Source: Verrucomicrobiota bacterium (GTDB taxonomy: Bacteria; Verrucomicrobiota; Verrucomicrobiia; Opitutales; Intestinicryptomonadaceae). Taken from it: a stretch of 40,558 nucleotides of DNA. This document shows positions 31,940 to 40,434 of this stretch, piece after piece. The notes below the pieces were generated by a model that was not told the DNA's origin, made no database searches, and saw nothing but the letters and a program-made list of their open reading frames with translations. The position numbers were made by a program, and so were the translations under genes. The stretch spans positions 1-40,558 of the forward strand of contig QALA01000053.1 in the NCBI GenBank assembly GCA_003343565.1, given 5' to 3'. Each line of letters opens with the position of its first letter. Position 1 is the first letter of the stretch.

Positions 31940-32856
31940 CTTCTGGTTCTCTTTTTGAAAAATTTTCTCAGCGCGCCTATGAAGGGCTTGTCCGTGTACA
32001 CCTCCAGCAGGTCTATGTTGGAGCCCGCGAGCGCGCGCTTGAATTTGGAAAGCCGGTTGGCGTTCGCGTCGGCATAGGCGTTGCGCAGTTCGGCGTTCGA
32101 GGTGTTTATTGAGACGATCTCCCCCGTCTCGGCGTCCTCCAATATTATTTCGCCCAGGGCGGGAAGCGACAGCTCCCTCCTGTCCGACAGCCCGAAGCAC
32201 ACCAAATCGTGCCTTCTGTTCGTCACGTCGAGCGCCTTGAATACGCCGTCGGAGGTTTTGTCGTCCGGATTGGGAAGCAGGCCGTTCGGCCCCTGGAGAA
32301 AGTCGCTTATCAGCACGACTATCGCCCTGCGTTTGAGCGCGCGGTTTACCTCTTCAAGCGCCGCCGCGATGTCCGTCCCGCGCCTGCGGGGGCGGAACAT
32401 CAGAATGTCGCGTATCATGCGCAATATGTGTTTGCGCCCCTTGCGCGGGGGAATGAAGTGTTCGACCTCCTCGGTGAAGATTGCAAGCCCGACTTTGTCG
32501 TTGTTCTTCGCCGCCGAAAAAGCCAGAGTGCTGGCCAATTCGGCCGCGAGCTCGCGCTTGGAAACGTCCGTGCTGCCGAAGTTTTGGCTCGCGGAAAGAT
32601 CGACTGCAATCATCATTGTCAGCTCGCGCTCCTCCCGATACTTCTTCACGTGGGTCTTGCCGGTCCGCGCGGTGACGTTCCAGTCTATGCTTCTGATCTC
32701 GTCGCCGGGCAGGTATTCGCGCGCCTCCTCGAAGTCTATGCCGCGCCCCTTGAAGAGGCTGTGGTAGGCTCCGGCAAGGGCGTCGTTTACCTGCCTGTTG
32801 GTGCGGATTTCAATCTGCCGCACCTTCTTGAGCATCTCTGAAATTTTGTCTTCCAC
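31936..32856 (-). CDS. DUF58 protein of the MoxR/Bat operon
   Basis: DUF58 proteins are VWA-like partners of MoxR ATPases. This 306-residue cytoplasmic form has the core signature FEEAREYLPGDEIRSIDWNV (about residues 43-62). This is followed by TGKTHVKKYREERELTM, the degenerate MIDAS-like VDLSAS, and the RRRGTDIAAALEEV and VLISDFLQG segments. No membrane helix is present. It starts 32 bp after moxR and overlaps the following gene by 4 bases. It probably links the ATPase to the membrane VWA proteins BatA and BatB. Confidence 0.93.
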   Translation of the reverse strand: MEDKISEMLKKVRQIEIRTNRQVNDALAGAYHSLFKGRGIDFEEAREYLPGDEIRSIDWNVTARTGKTHVKKYREERELTMMIAVDLSASQNFGSTDVSKRELAAELASTLAFSAAKNNDKVGLAIFTEEVEHFIPPRKGRKHILRMIRDILMFRPRRRGTDIAAALEEVNRALKRRAIVVLISDFLQGPNGLLPNPDDKTSDGVFKALDVTNRRHDLVCFGLSDRRELSLPALGEIILEDAETGEIVSINTSNAELRNAYADANANRLSKFKRALAGSNIDLLEVYTDKPFIGALRKFFKKRTRR

Positions 32857-32888
32857 TTGGAATTTTGGACGGTATTTGCGATTTCGCG

Positions 32889-33881
32889 TCAGGGAACGGC
32901 CACTTTGTTGAGCGTCTTTTCTATGACAAATTCGCTGTCAATTCCCTCGGCTTCGGCCTCGTAGGTGACGATTATCCTGTGGCGCAGAATGTCGGGAGCC
33001 AAATCCTTGATGTCCTGCGGCACGACGTATCCGCGCCCCTCCATGAACGCGTGCGCCTTCGCCGCAAGCGCCAGCGCAATCGTCGCCCTCGGGCTCGCCC
33101 CGAATTGCACCATGTTCTCAAGCTCCTTCAGGCCGTACTTCTCCGGCTTGCGGGTGGCAAAGACGATGTCGACGATGTAGTCCTTAATCTTGTCGTCCAT
33201 GTAAATTTCGTCCACCACCTTGCGCGCCGACATGATCTTTTCGGGCGTGACTATCTTGTTCACCTCCTCGGACACCGCGGTTTTTGCCATCAGATCGAGA
33301 ATCAGGCGCTCCTCCTTCATGTCGGGATAATCTATCTTCAACTTAAACATGAAGCGGTCGACCTGCGCTTCGGGAAGCTGGTAGGTTCCCTCCTGGTCTA
33401 TCGGATTTTGCGTGGCGAGAACGAGGAACGGCTCGGGAAGCGGATAGGTCTGCGCGCCTATCGTCACCTGCCGCTCCTGCATGGCCTCAAGCAGCGCGCT
33501 CTGCACCTTCGCAGGCGCGCGGTTGATTTCGTCGGCCAGAATGACGTTCGCAAAAATCGGACCCTTTTGCGTGACAAATTCCCCCTTTTGCTGGTTGAAG
33601 ATGAGAGTGCCGACTATGTCCGCCGGAAGGAGGTCCGGCGTGAACTGTATCCTGTTAAATTTGGACGTCATCGCGGAGGCCATGGTCTTTACCGCAAGCG
33701 TCTTTGCAAGTCCGGGGACGCCCTCAAGCAGGACGTGCCCGTTCGCCAAAATTCCCGTGAGCAGCCTGTCAACAAGATACTTTTGCCCGACTATTACCTT
33801 GCCGATTTCGGCTTTCAGAAGGTTTGTCCAGTCGGAATTCGCCCTCACTTTGTCGTTTATTTCGCTCAGATTCGCGCTCAT
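32889..33881 (-). CDS. moxR: MoxR-family AAA+ ATPase
   Basis: MoxR ATPases are chaperone-like AAA+ proteins acting with VWA-domain partners. The 330-residue protein has Walker A GVPGLAKT (54-61), Walker B VILADEINRAP, sensor-1 ATQNP and the arginine-finger region EAQVDRFMF. A C-terminal lid with GASPRATIALALAAKAHA completes the domain. It is the first gene of a seven-gene minus-strand operon. An AT-rich stretch (about 33900-33960) lies just upstream and is the likely promoter region. Confidence 0.96.
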   Translation of the reverse strand: MSANLSEINDKVRANSDWTNLLKAEIGKVIVGQKYLVDRLLTGILANGHVLLEGVPGLAKTLAVKTMASAMTSKFNRIQFTPDLLPADIVGTLIFNQQKGEFVTQKGPIFANVILADEINRAPAKVQSALLEAMQERQVTIGAQTYPLPEPFLVLATQNPIDQEGTYQLPEAQVDRFMFKLKIDYPDMKEERLILDLMAKTAVSEEVNKIVTPEKIMSARKVVDEIYMDDKIKDYIVDIVFATRKPEKYGLKELENMVQFGASPRATIALALAAKAHAFMEGRGYVVPQDIKDLAPDILRHRIIVTYEAEAEGIDSEFVIEKTLNKVAVP

Positions 33882-34270
33882 AGCTGCAGATTTTCCTATA
33901 TTGATGTTGAACTTAAAAATTCTCTTCTTTTTCTTAAAAATCGATTTTAAATATTAAAATTTATACGCCGAGACGGATAATTGCCAATGCCGAAACGGCG
34001 GCAGGTATACGGACATTTTGCAACGCGCGTTTGTTCCTTAAAAAAAGGATATTGCGGCTTTAGGCCGCCTTTGCGCGCACAGAGTCTGCGGACTTTTCCG
34101 GCGCACGGCGCGGGCGGTTTTTTTCGGGCGTTTTTTCTGACGAATTTTGCGCGTATTCGCGAATGGGTTGAAATTAAAATGCCGGGAAGTTTCATGCGGC
34201 GCGCGCAAAGCGCAAAGCGGAGGCCGGAGGGGTGAGGCGCGGCCTCCGCGCAGGTTCGCGCTTCCGCCCG
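33882..34270. other. Intergenic region upstream of moxR, downstream of hpf
   Basis: No gene is supported in these 389 bp. The first 80 bases are strongly AT-rich and should hold the promoter of the moxR-bat operon, but no convincing -35/-10 pair stands out. The right side holds the hpf terminator candidate at 34217-34249. Confidence 0.5.
34217..34249 (-). terminator. Possible terminator after hpf
   Basis: A perfect 9-bp stem (GCGGAGGCC at 34217-34225 with GGCCTCCGC at 34241-34249) and a 15-base loop lie 21 bp past the hpf stop. The minus-strand continuation has only broken T-runs (TTTGCGCTTTG), so the call is tentative. Confidence 0.45.
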
Positions 34271-34624
34271 TCAGAGCTTGGGAAGGGCGGCGGGAATTTC
34301 CACCGCGTGCGGATTGTTGCGCTTTATCCGTTCGAGCCTGTGGCGGCGCCGAATCTTTCTGACGAGTTTTACGATGAGTTCGTCGATGGATTTGTACATG
34401 TCGTCGCTCTCGACGCTGACAATCATGTCGGGCCCTTGAATTTCGATGTGGCCCTTTGCGGAAAATTCGTTCGCTTTGGATTTGTTTGGCTTATATGCCA
34501 GGTCAATCTTTACCCTTATAATCCGGTCGTCCAGGGTGAACAGCTTGCCCATCTTTGTCTCGACGCTCTTTTTGAGGGAGTCCGTCAATTCCAAGTCCTG
34601 TCCGGATATAATTATGTCCTTCAT
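34271..34624 (-). CDS. hpf: Ribosome hibernation promoting factor, short HPF/RaiA type
   Basis: HPF binds the 30S decoding region and helps silence ribosomes in stationary phase or stress. The 117-residue protein starts MKDIIISGQDLELTDSLKK and has the family segments KMGKLF, VKIDLAYKP, FSAKGHIEIQGPDMIVSVESDDMYKSIDELIVKLVRKIRR (in parts), and a short basic tail. It lacks the long C-terminal dimerisation domain, so it is the short type. The start at 34624 is supported by AAGGA (34629-34633); an open extension to 34735 is not protein-like. It is divergent from the SDR gene across a 342-bp spacer. Confidence 0.93.
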   Translation of the reverse strand: MKDIIISGQDLELTDSLKKSVETKMGKLFTLDDRIIRVKIDLAYKPNKSKANEFSAKGHIEIQGPDMIVSVESDDMYKSIDELIVKLVRKIRRRHRLERIKRNNPHAVEIPAALPKL

Positions 34625-34966
34625 ATTTTCCTTTCTTTGTTGTAGTGGGGCGGGCGCAGTTTGGTTTGCGGCCGCCTGTTGAAATGTCTTGCCCTCCGAA
34701 AGGCGCGTCTGATAATTTAGACCCCGCGGCCGCAAAAACGTTCAAACCGGCCGAGCCTTTTTTCGGGAAAAAACGCGTTGAAAAGAACGCTCGCAAAAAG
34801 CCGGAAAAAGTCGGAGCGGGATTCGCGCGGGCCGGACGCAAACCGGCTTGCTTCCCCCTCCGTCGAACTTTTTGCGCACAAGGTGTAAATAGGCTTTTTT
34901 TGCGAAAAAAACAAGCCGATAATTTGAACAAATTTTTGGACAACCGAAGGATTGCGGAGATTTTTT
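34625..34966. other. Divergent spacer between hpf and the SDR gene
   Basis: This 342-bp stretch must hold both promoters, but I cannot place them with confidence. Next to the SDR start lies an AT-rich run and an imperfect hairpin, GGCTTTTTTT (34892-34901) against 34905-34916. No riboswitch or small gene is recognised. Confidence 0.5.
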
Positions 34967-35788
34967 ATGGGAAAGAGCACAACGGAAAAAATCGCGCTCG
35001 CGCTCAGGGGTTTTGACGCGGCGATAATTACGGGGGCGTCGTCCGGCATTGGGGCGGCGCTGTTGCGGTGCGTGTTCGAGTTTTCCAACGCGCGGATTTT
35101 TGCGGTTTCGCGCACTCCGCCGCAGATTCGCAATCCGCGCGTCGAGCACGCGGCGGCGGATTTGTCGGACGGCGCGCAGCTTTGCGCAGCTGCGGAAAAA
35201 ATTGTCGGCGAAATATCGTCGTCGATTCCGCGCCCGAAAATTCTTCTTATAAACAATGCCGGATTCGGCGCGTACGGGGAGTTCCCGGAGCCTTCTCTCG
35301 GCCGAAATTTGGAAATGATAGACTTGAACGTCAAGGCTCCCGTTGCTCTGTGCGGAAAATTTTTGCCGCTCATGGGCCGGGGAAGCGCGATTGTCAACAT
35401 AGCCAGCACCGCCGCCTTTCAGCCGTGCCCGCAGCTCGCGGTATATGCGGCGACAAAGTCGTTTGTGGCAAGCTTTACGCTCGGTATTTCCGACGAGCTT
35501 AGAAGCGCGGGCGTGCGCTGCGTGTGCGTCTGTCCGGGGCCGACTTCAAGCAACTTCTTCCGCGCCGCCGGATTCGACTCTCCGCCGCTGCCGGCCGGAT
35601 TCGGGCACGTCCCGGAGGACGTGGCGCGCGCGGCGCTCCTCGCCCTCGGCAGGGGAAGCCCCTTGACTGTGGTGGGCGCGCTCAACAAAATCCAGACCGT
35701 CCTCGTAAGGCTCCTGCCAATCGTTCCCGCGCTCAGGCTCTCCGGCCTAATATTGCGCAAAATCCGATCCGTAAAGCCGCGCGCTTAG
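34967..35788 (+). CDS. Short-chain dehydrogenase/reductase (classical SDR)
   Basis: This 273-residue NAD(P)-dependent oxidoreductase has a Rossmann fold. The cofactor motif TGASSGIG is at residues 22-29, NNAGFG follows, and the catalytic set is Ser147, Tyr160 and Lys164 (YAATK). The PGPTSSNFF segment and a C-terminal hydrophobic, basic end resemble SDRs acting on lipid-like or steroid-like substrates, but specificity cannot be assigned. The start at 34967 has GGAGA six bases upstream; an in-frame ATG 15 bases earlier is less well placed. The gene stands alone, 124 bp before a small membrane protein gene. Confidence 0.93.
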   Translation: MGKSTTEKIALALRGFDAAIITGASSGIGAALLRCVFEFSNARIFAVSRTPPQIRNPRVEHAAADLSDGAQLCAAAEKIVGEISSSIPRPKILLINNAGFGAYGEFPEPSLGRNLEMIDLNVKAPVALCGKFLPLMGRGSAIVNIASTAAFQPCPQLAVYAATKSFVASFTLGISDELRSAGVRCVCVCPGPTSSNFFRAAGFDSPPLPAGFGHVPEDVARAALLALGRGSPLTVVGALNKIQTVLVRLLPIVPALRLSGLILRKIRSVKPRA

Positions 35789-35912
35789 CGTTTGCTTTTT
35801 TGGGACGCGGCTATGGACGGCAGCGGTTCGGCGCGCCGATTCGGACACTTGGCTTGCGATGCGCCGGCCATCTTTGTCTTGCATAGGGGCGAATATCTGT
35901 TAGGGTGCCAAA

Positions 35913-36050
35913 ATGTCAACTATTGTAAAAACGGGCAATCGCGGTTCGCGCGGCGTGTTTGCGGCGCTGGCGGTAATTTATATTATTCTGATGTCGGGGT
36001 TGCTTGCGGCCGCCCTTTGGTGGCAGTTTTCGTTTGGATTTGCGGGGTGA
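35913..36050 (+). CDS. Small single-pass membrane protein (45 aa) upstream of gpsA
   Basis: This short gene reads MSTIVKTGNRGSRG followed by a long hydrophobic helix (about residues 15-44, including LAVIYIILMSGLLAA and WWQFSF), ending with TGA at 36048-36050. It has AGGG 7 bases before its ATG, and its stop is 3 bases before the gpsA start, so the two are probably cotranslated. The basic N-terminus should be cytoplasmic. I do not recognise the family. The coding call rests on the start context, the membrane helix and the tight spacing. Confidence 0.65.
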   Translation: MSTIVKTGNRGSRGVFAALAVIYIILMSGLLAAALWWQFSFGFAG

Positions 36051-36053
36051 GAT

Positions 36054-37037
36054 ATGGCGGACTTTGAAAAGGTTGCGGTTGTCGGGGCAGGCGCGTGGGG
36101 AAGCGCGCTGTCGACGGTGCTTTCGCGCAATGTGCCGCGCGTTTCGGTGTGGGCGCGCGAATCGGAAGTCGTGGATTCGGTGAGGGAGCGCCGTGAAAAT
36201 TCGCTCTTTCTGCCGGGAATCGAGATTCCCCGAAACGTGGAGTTTTCGCAGGATAGCGGGCGCGTGCTCGACGGCGCGCAGATGGTTGTCTGGGTGGTGC
36301 CCGTCCACTTTCTCCAGAATGCGGTGAATGAGTTTTCAAAATACGTCTCGCCCGGAGCGATCATGATAAACGCGGGCAAGGGAATCGAGACTTCTACGTG
36401 GCGCAGGCCGTCCGAAATTTTGCGCACGTGCGCTGCGGGAGGCGCGTTCGGCTCGATGATGGGGCCGAATATAGCCTTTGAAGTCGCGCAGGGAAAATAC
36501 GCGGAGGCGGTGGTGGCTCTGGACGTCCACGATGTCGCGGTGTCCGCGGCGCGGGCGTTCACTACGGACGCGTTTAAAGTGCGCCCTTCCGACGACGTGG
36601 TCGGCGTGGAAATCGGGGCGGCTCTCAAGAACATCGTCGCGCTCGCCGCCGGATTTTGCGACGGAATGAAGTTGGGCGCCAATGCGAAATCCATAGTGAT
36701 GGCGCGGGGCTTTCAGGAAATATATCGCGCCGCGGCCTCTTTGGGCGCGTGGAGCGACTCTTTTATAAAGGAGTCCGCAATTTTGGGCGACGTTTTGACA
36801 ACCTGCATAAGTCCGGACTCGCGCAACAGGCGCACCGGCGAGCAGCTGGGCATGGGGAAGAGCGTTCAGGAGGCTCTGAAGGCACTAAACGGAAGAGTTT
36901 GCGCGGGTTTGGAGACCATTAGGATTTGCAGAATGTTTGAAAAGCTCAATGTGAAGCTTCCCATAATGACCGCGCTTTGCGACCTTTCGGAGGGAAAAAT
37001 TACCCGCCGCGAATGCCTTAAGCGTTTGCTGGAATAA
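36054..37037 (+). CDS. gpsA: Glycerol-3-phosphate dehydrogenase [NAD(P)+]
   Basis: GpsA reduces dihydroxyacetone phosphate to sn-glycerol 3-phosphate, the backbone for phospholipids. The 327-residue protein has the nucleotide-binding GAGAWG (11-16). NAGKGIE and GPNIAFEVAQGK follow, then the catalytic lysine in GAALKNIVALAAG (K192), and the substrate-binding DSRNRRTGEQLG near residue 260. The length is normal. It lies 3 bp after a small membrane protein gene whose end GGGGTGA can act as its ribosome binding site. A long noncoding stretch follows before the convergent htpG. Confidence 0.96.
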   Translation: MADFEKVAVVGAGAWGSALSTVLSRNVPRVSVWARESEVVDSVRERRENSLFLPGIEIPRNVEFSQDSGRVLDGAQMVVWVVPVHFLQNAVNEFSKYVSPGAIMINAGKGIETSTWRRPSEILRTCAAGGAFGSMMGPNIAFEVAQGKYAEAVVALDVHDVAVSAARAFTTDAFKVRPSDDVVGVEIGAALKNIVALAAGFCDGMKLGANAKSIVMARGFQEIYRAAASLGAWSDSFIKESAILGDVLTTCISPDSRNRRTGEQLGMGKSVQEALKALNGRVCAGLETIRICRMFEKLNVKLPIMTALCDLSEGKITRRECLKRLLE

Positions 37038-37792
37038 TGGGCCGCCGCATGGGTCGCCGCTCATTAGTCGCCCTCTTTTTTGCGTTTGCCGCGCTTGCCG
37101 GCGGGAGCTTGGCATAGGTTTTTTTGACGGCGCGGGAAGGTTCCTGCTTGTATGTTTGCGCCCTTTTTGGGAAAAGGGAATTTTGCGAGTTTTGAGGGAT
37201 TTTGCAGCGCGGGGAATAAAAGGCGAAAGCCAAAGAGGGGGCTTTTTAGGAGATGGAAATTTTGCGGCGCGAAGAATGCCGCGTTGTCGCGCGCGGGCTG
37301 TTTGCCTGTGCCGTCGTTTTTTTTCGGCGGAGATTGGGGTGTCGATTTTGCCGCATGCGCGCAATTCTTCGTCCGGTTTGAAAAATTCTTTTTACGAAAA
37401 GCGTTCGTTTGGCATGCGCCCGCCGCCCTTTGATTTTTCGCGCCGATTAATGCGAAACGGTTGCGTCTTTTGCGGCGGGAGAATTTTAAGCCGGATTTCG
37501 CTTCAGGTTCGCGCCCGGCTTGGAATGGAAAATTCGGAAAAATTGCCGTTTTCGTTATTTTTTTCGGGGAGAATATTTGCGGGCGCGTTTGTCTGCGCGT
37601 TTGTTTTTTTGGAAGCCGGAGCGGCGCGTCGCGGGGTTGCGCGCCTTTGGTTAAAAACTAAACGCGCCCCCGCCGAATTGTTCGGGCGCGGGCGCGTTTG
37701 GCAATTTTAAGCTTTGCCGGCTTTTCGATATTGCCGACGCCGCTTCCTCCCCGCTTGGTGAGGGCGGAAGTTCCTTTGGGCGCCGCCGGACG
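37038..37792. other. Noncoding gap of about 750 bp between convergent gpsA and htpG
   Basis: No gene is supported. The + strand is rich in T and in GCG/GGC words, with homopolymer T-runs, and its open frames have arginine/phenylalanine-rich translations without family features. The composition is like the gaps at 6397-7098 and 9663-10095. The only structural element I can support is the hairpin at 37660-37699. Confidence 0.5.
37651..37699 (-). terminator. Probable terminator for htpG
   Basis: A 15-bp stem with one mismatch (37660-37674 with 37685-37699) and a 10-base loop lies 93 bp past the htpG stop. On the minus strand it runs into TTTAGTTTTTAA. Confidence 0.55.
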
Positions 37793-39625
37793 TCAGGCCT
37801 TTATGTGCGCCAGAATTTCGTTCAGGCGTTTGGACATCGCCCTCGGATTTTCCAGCAGTCCGGCCGCGAGCATCGCGTTGTCGTAGAGCTGTTCGGCGAC
37901 GAGCTTTGCAAGCTCCGGATTTGAAGACGCGAGAGCCGAGAGATTTTTTATGACGTCGGAGGACGGATTGATTTCCAGCTTTACGATCGGCGCGGGCAGG
38001 GGGGAATCGGGATTCATCGCCTTGAGCATCGCGCGCATTTGGGGGGAAATCGAATCGGAATTTAAGACTGCCGCGGGACTGTCGATTAGGCGCCCCTTCG
38101 TGAGGACCTCCTCGATTTTCTCCGTTCCGAGAGTCTGCTTGAGCCAGTCGGCAAGCTTTGCGCAGTCCTCGTCCGAAAGCGCGGGCGTGCCGGATTTTTT
38201 CTCCGGGACCTCGCCCAGCTCGACGTTTGCCGAATCCACGCAGGCAAACGGCTTTTTGTCGAATTCGGCGAGATTTCCGACGACGAACGTGTCTATCGGA
38301 TCAAAGAGGTATAGGACTTCAAGGCCGCGCGCGGAAAACGCCTCAATGTACGGAGTCGCGTCGATAGTCTGTCTGTCCGGACCGCAGGCGTAGTATATTT
38401 CCTTTTGGGAATCCTTCATTCTGGATACGTAATCCTGAAGCGACACAAGCTGTCCGTCCGGATAGAGGCTGGACTGGAAGCGCAGCAGCTTGGACAGGCC
38501 GTCCCGCGATTCGAAGTCGGAGGCCGCGCCCTCCTTGAGGAAGCGTCCGATTTTGGCGAAAATTTCCGCGTACTTTTTTTCGTCCTTTTTTGCCAAGTCG
38601 GAAAGGCGCTTGATGAAGCGCTTTAGGACCACGCGCCCGATTTTTGCCACGAGGCCCGAATCCTGCATGGTTTCGCGCGATATGTTGAGGGGAATGTCGG
38701 AGCTGTCGACAACCCCCTTTGCGAAGCGCATCCAGTCGGGAAACATGGATTTCGGCGAGGGGTCGATGAGAATTTTTTTGCAGTACAGCGCGACCTGCGG
38801 CTCGATTTTCCCGAACCCGAACATTTCCGGATTTTCCGACGGGACGTATATGAGCGCGTTCATTTCGAGCGGGGCGTCGGCCTTAAAGTGGAGCCAGTCG
38901 ATTGCGTCGGAATACGAATGGGTCTGGAACTTGTAAAAGTCCTGATATTCCTTGTCGGAGAGATCGGATTTTGATTTCAGCCAGATTGCGCTGCGCTCCG
39001 GAATTTTATCCCCGTTTACGCTGATGGGGAAATCCACGTACGCGCTGTACTTTTCCAATATGTCCTTAACGCGCTGCGGCTTGGAAAACTCCGCGTATTC
39101 AGGCTTGAGAGTCGCCACGATTTTCGTGCCGCGCTCGGCCTTGTCGCACGACTCTATCGTGAAATTTTCGGAACCGTCGCAAGTCCACTTCAGCGGCTCC
39201 GAGCCTTCCGCCTTCGTGAATACCTCCACTTTGTCGGCCACCATGAACACGCTGTAAAAGCCGACCCCGAACTGGCCGATGAGGTTTTCCCTCAACGCGG
39301 CCTTGTCGTCCTTCAGCGCCTGCAAAAAGGCCTTTGAACCGGAATGGGCGATCGTGCCGAGATTCTCTATGAGCTCCCGGTTTGTCATGCCCACGCCGGA
39401 GTCCTCAATGCTGAACGTTCCGGCCTTTTCGTCGGCTTCGATTTTTATCTCAAGGGTTTCGGCGCCGGCCGGAGCGTCGCTTGCCAGCCGCGCGAACCTG
39501 AATTTTTCGGACGCGTCCGACGCGTTTGAGACGAGTTCCCTTATAAAAATCTCCTTGTCGGTATAGAGGGAGTTTACGACTATGTCCAAGACCTGCTTGA
39601 CTTCCGCTTTGAACTGATATTCCAT
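37793..39625 (-). CDS. htpG: Chaperone protein HtpG (bacterial Hsp90)
   Basis: HtpG is an ATP-dependent dimeric chaperone in the cytoplasm. The 610-residue protein has the GHKL ATP-binding elements ELVSNASDASEK, DSGVGMTNRELIENLGTIAHSG and GQFGVGFYSVFMVAD. The middle domain has NISRETMQ and the C-terminal domain is the usual dimerisation part. No CIRCE element or other heat-shock operator was found in the 66-bp spacer upstream, which it shares with the divergent deoxyribosyltransferase-like gene. No strong ribosome binding site is seen. Confidence 0.97.
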   Translation of the reverse strand: MEYQFKAEVKQVLDIVVNSLYTDKEIFIRELVSNASDASEKFRFARLASDAPAGAETLEIKIEADEKAGTFSIEDSGVGMTNRELIENLGTIAHSGSKAFLQALKDDKAALRENLIGQFGVGFYSVFMVADKVEVFTKAEGSEPLKWTCDGSENFTIESCDKAERGTKIVATLKPEYAEFSKPQRVKDILEKYSAYVDFPISVNGDKIPERSAIWLKSKSDLSDKEYQDFYKFQTHSYSDAIDWLHFKADAPLEMNALIYVPSENPEMFGFGKIEPQVALYCKKILIDPSPKSMFPDWMRFAKGVVDSSDIPLNISRETMQDSGLVAKIGRVVLKRFIKRLSDLAKKDEKKYAEIFAKIGRFLKEGAASDFESRDGLSKLLRFQSSLYPDGQLVSLQDYVSRMKDSQKEIYYACGPDRQTIDATPYIEAFSARGLEVLYLFDPIDTFVVGNLAEFDKKPFACVDSANVELGEVPEKKSGTPALSDEDCAKLADWLKQTLGTEKIEEVLTKGRLIDSPAAVLNSDSISPQMRAMLKAMNPDSPLPAPIVKLEINPSSDVIKNLSALASSNPELAKLVAEQLYDNAMLAAGLLENPRAMSKRLNEILAHIKA

Positions 39626-39691
39626 AGAAATTTAAGACAAAAAATTTTCGCAATTTTAGAAAAAAACTTAACCGTAAATTTCAAGAAAAAA

Positions 39692-40378
39692 ATGGGAAGG
39701 GAATCTGTCAGCGTATATTTTGCGGGCGCGCTGTTCAACCACAAGGACTTGCTGGGGAACGCGGTTTTGGCGGACAAAATCCGCGAAGTTTCCGGCGGGC
39801 GGTACCGATGCGCGTTGCCGCAGAATCTGCAAGGCGGGGACTGCGGGGCAAAGCGCGTGCGCGACGCGGACATATTGGAGTTGCTTTCGTGCGACGCCGC
39901 CCTTTTCGGCTTCGACGGGAGCGAGTTGGACTCCGGGACGGTCGTCGAGTTCATGTTTGCGAAGTTCGCCGACATTCCGTCCGTCGTCTTGCGCACGGAC
40001 TTTCGCGGCGGGGGAGATTGCGAAAACGCCGGAGGTTGCGAAGGGGCTTTTCCGTGGAATCTGATGGCCGCCTTCTATCCGCGCACGGAGACGGTTCTTG
40101 CCGACGCGGGGCAGATGTACCGCAGGCATCTCGGCGGGTCGGAAGCGCCGGGCGGGGACGCCGACGGGATTGCCGCGGCGTTTCGGGCGGCCGAAGAGCT
40201 TGCCGAAACGGTCGTCGGGGCTCTCGAAAAAGTTGTCGGCGCTCCTCCGGAAATGCCGGCGCGCCTGAGGCCGGGCGTCTACGAGTGGCTCGGCCGCATG
40301 CCGGGATTTTCGGACGCGTCGGCTTCGGGGAAAATTCTTGCCGCGCTTGAGCGAAAAATCGCAAAAAAGATTTTGTAA
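39692..40378 (+). CDS. Nucleoside 2-deoxyribosyltransferase-like protein
   Basis: This 228-residue protein belongs to the nucleoside 2-deoxyribosyltransferase family, whose members move or hydrolyse the deoxyribosyl group of nucleosides or nucleotides. Visible elements are the N-terminal strand VYFAGALFN, the central DADILELLSCDAALFGFDGSELDSG (in parts) and the catalytic Glu in SGTVVEF (E86). The C-terminal 90 residues are a helical extension beyond the usual length of about 150-160, with no recognised motif. It may be a salvage or house-cleaning enzyme, but the substrate is unknown. It is 56 bp upstream of iorA and could be cotranscribed with it. Confidence 0.85.
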   Translation: MGRESVSVYFAGALFNHKDLLGNAVLADKIREVSGGRYRCALPQNLQGGDCGAKRVRDADILELLSCDAALFGFDGSELDSGTVVEFMFAKFADIPSVVLRTDFRGGGDCENAGGCEGAFPWNLMAAFYPRTETVLADAGQMYRRHLGGSEAPGGDADGIAAAFRAAEELAETVVGALEKVVGAPPEMPARLRPGVYEWLGRMPGFSDASASGKILAALERKIAKKIL

Positions 40379-40434
40379 AGCGCGGCCGCGTGTGTTAACG
40401 TTTGCGGATTAAACCATTTCCGGACGAAGTTTCA

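Noticed and set aside
37156..37710. A 184-codon + strand frame in the gpsA-htpG gap
   Set aside because: The translation is Arg/Phe/Gly-rich with no motif, no ribosome binding site and composition like the other noncoding gaps.
39626..39691. Looked for a CIRCE heat-shock operator upstream of htpG
   Set aside because: No TTAGCACTC/GAGTGCTAA inverted repeat is present in the spacer.
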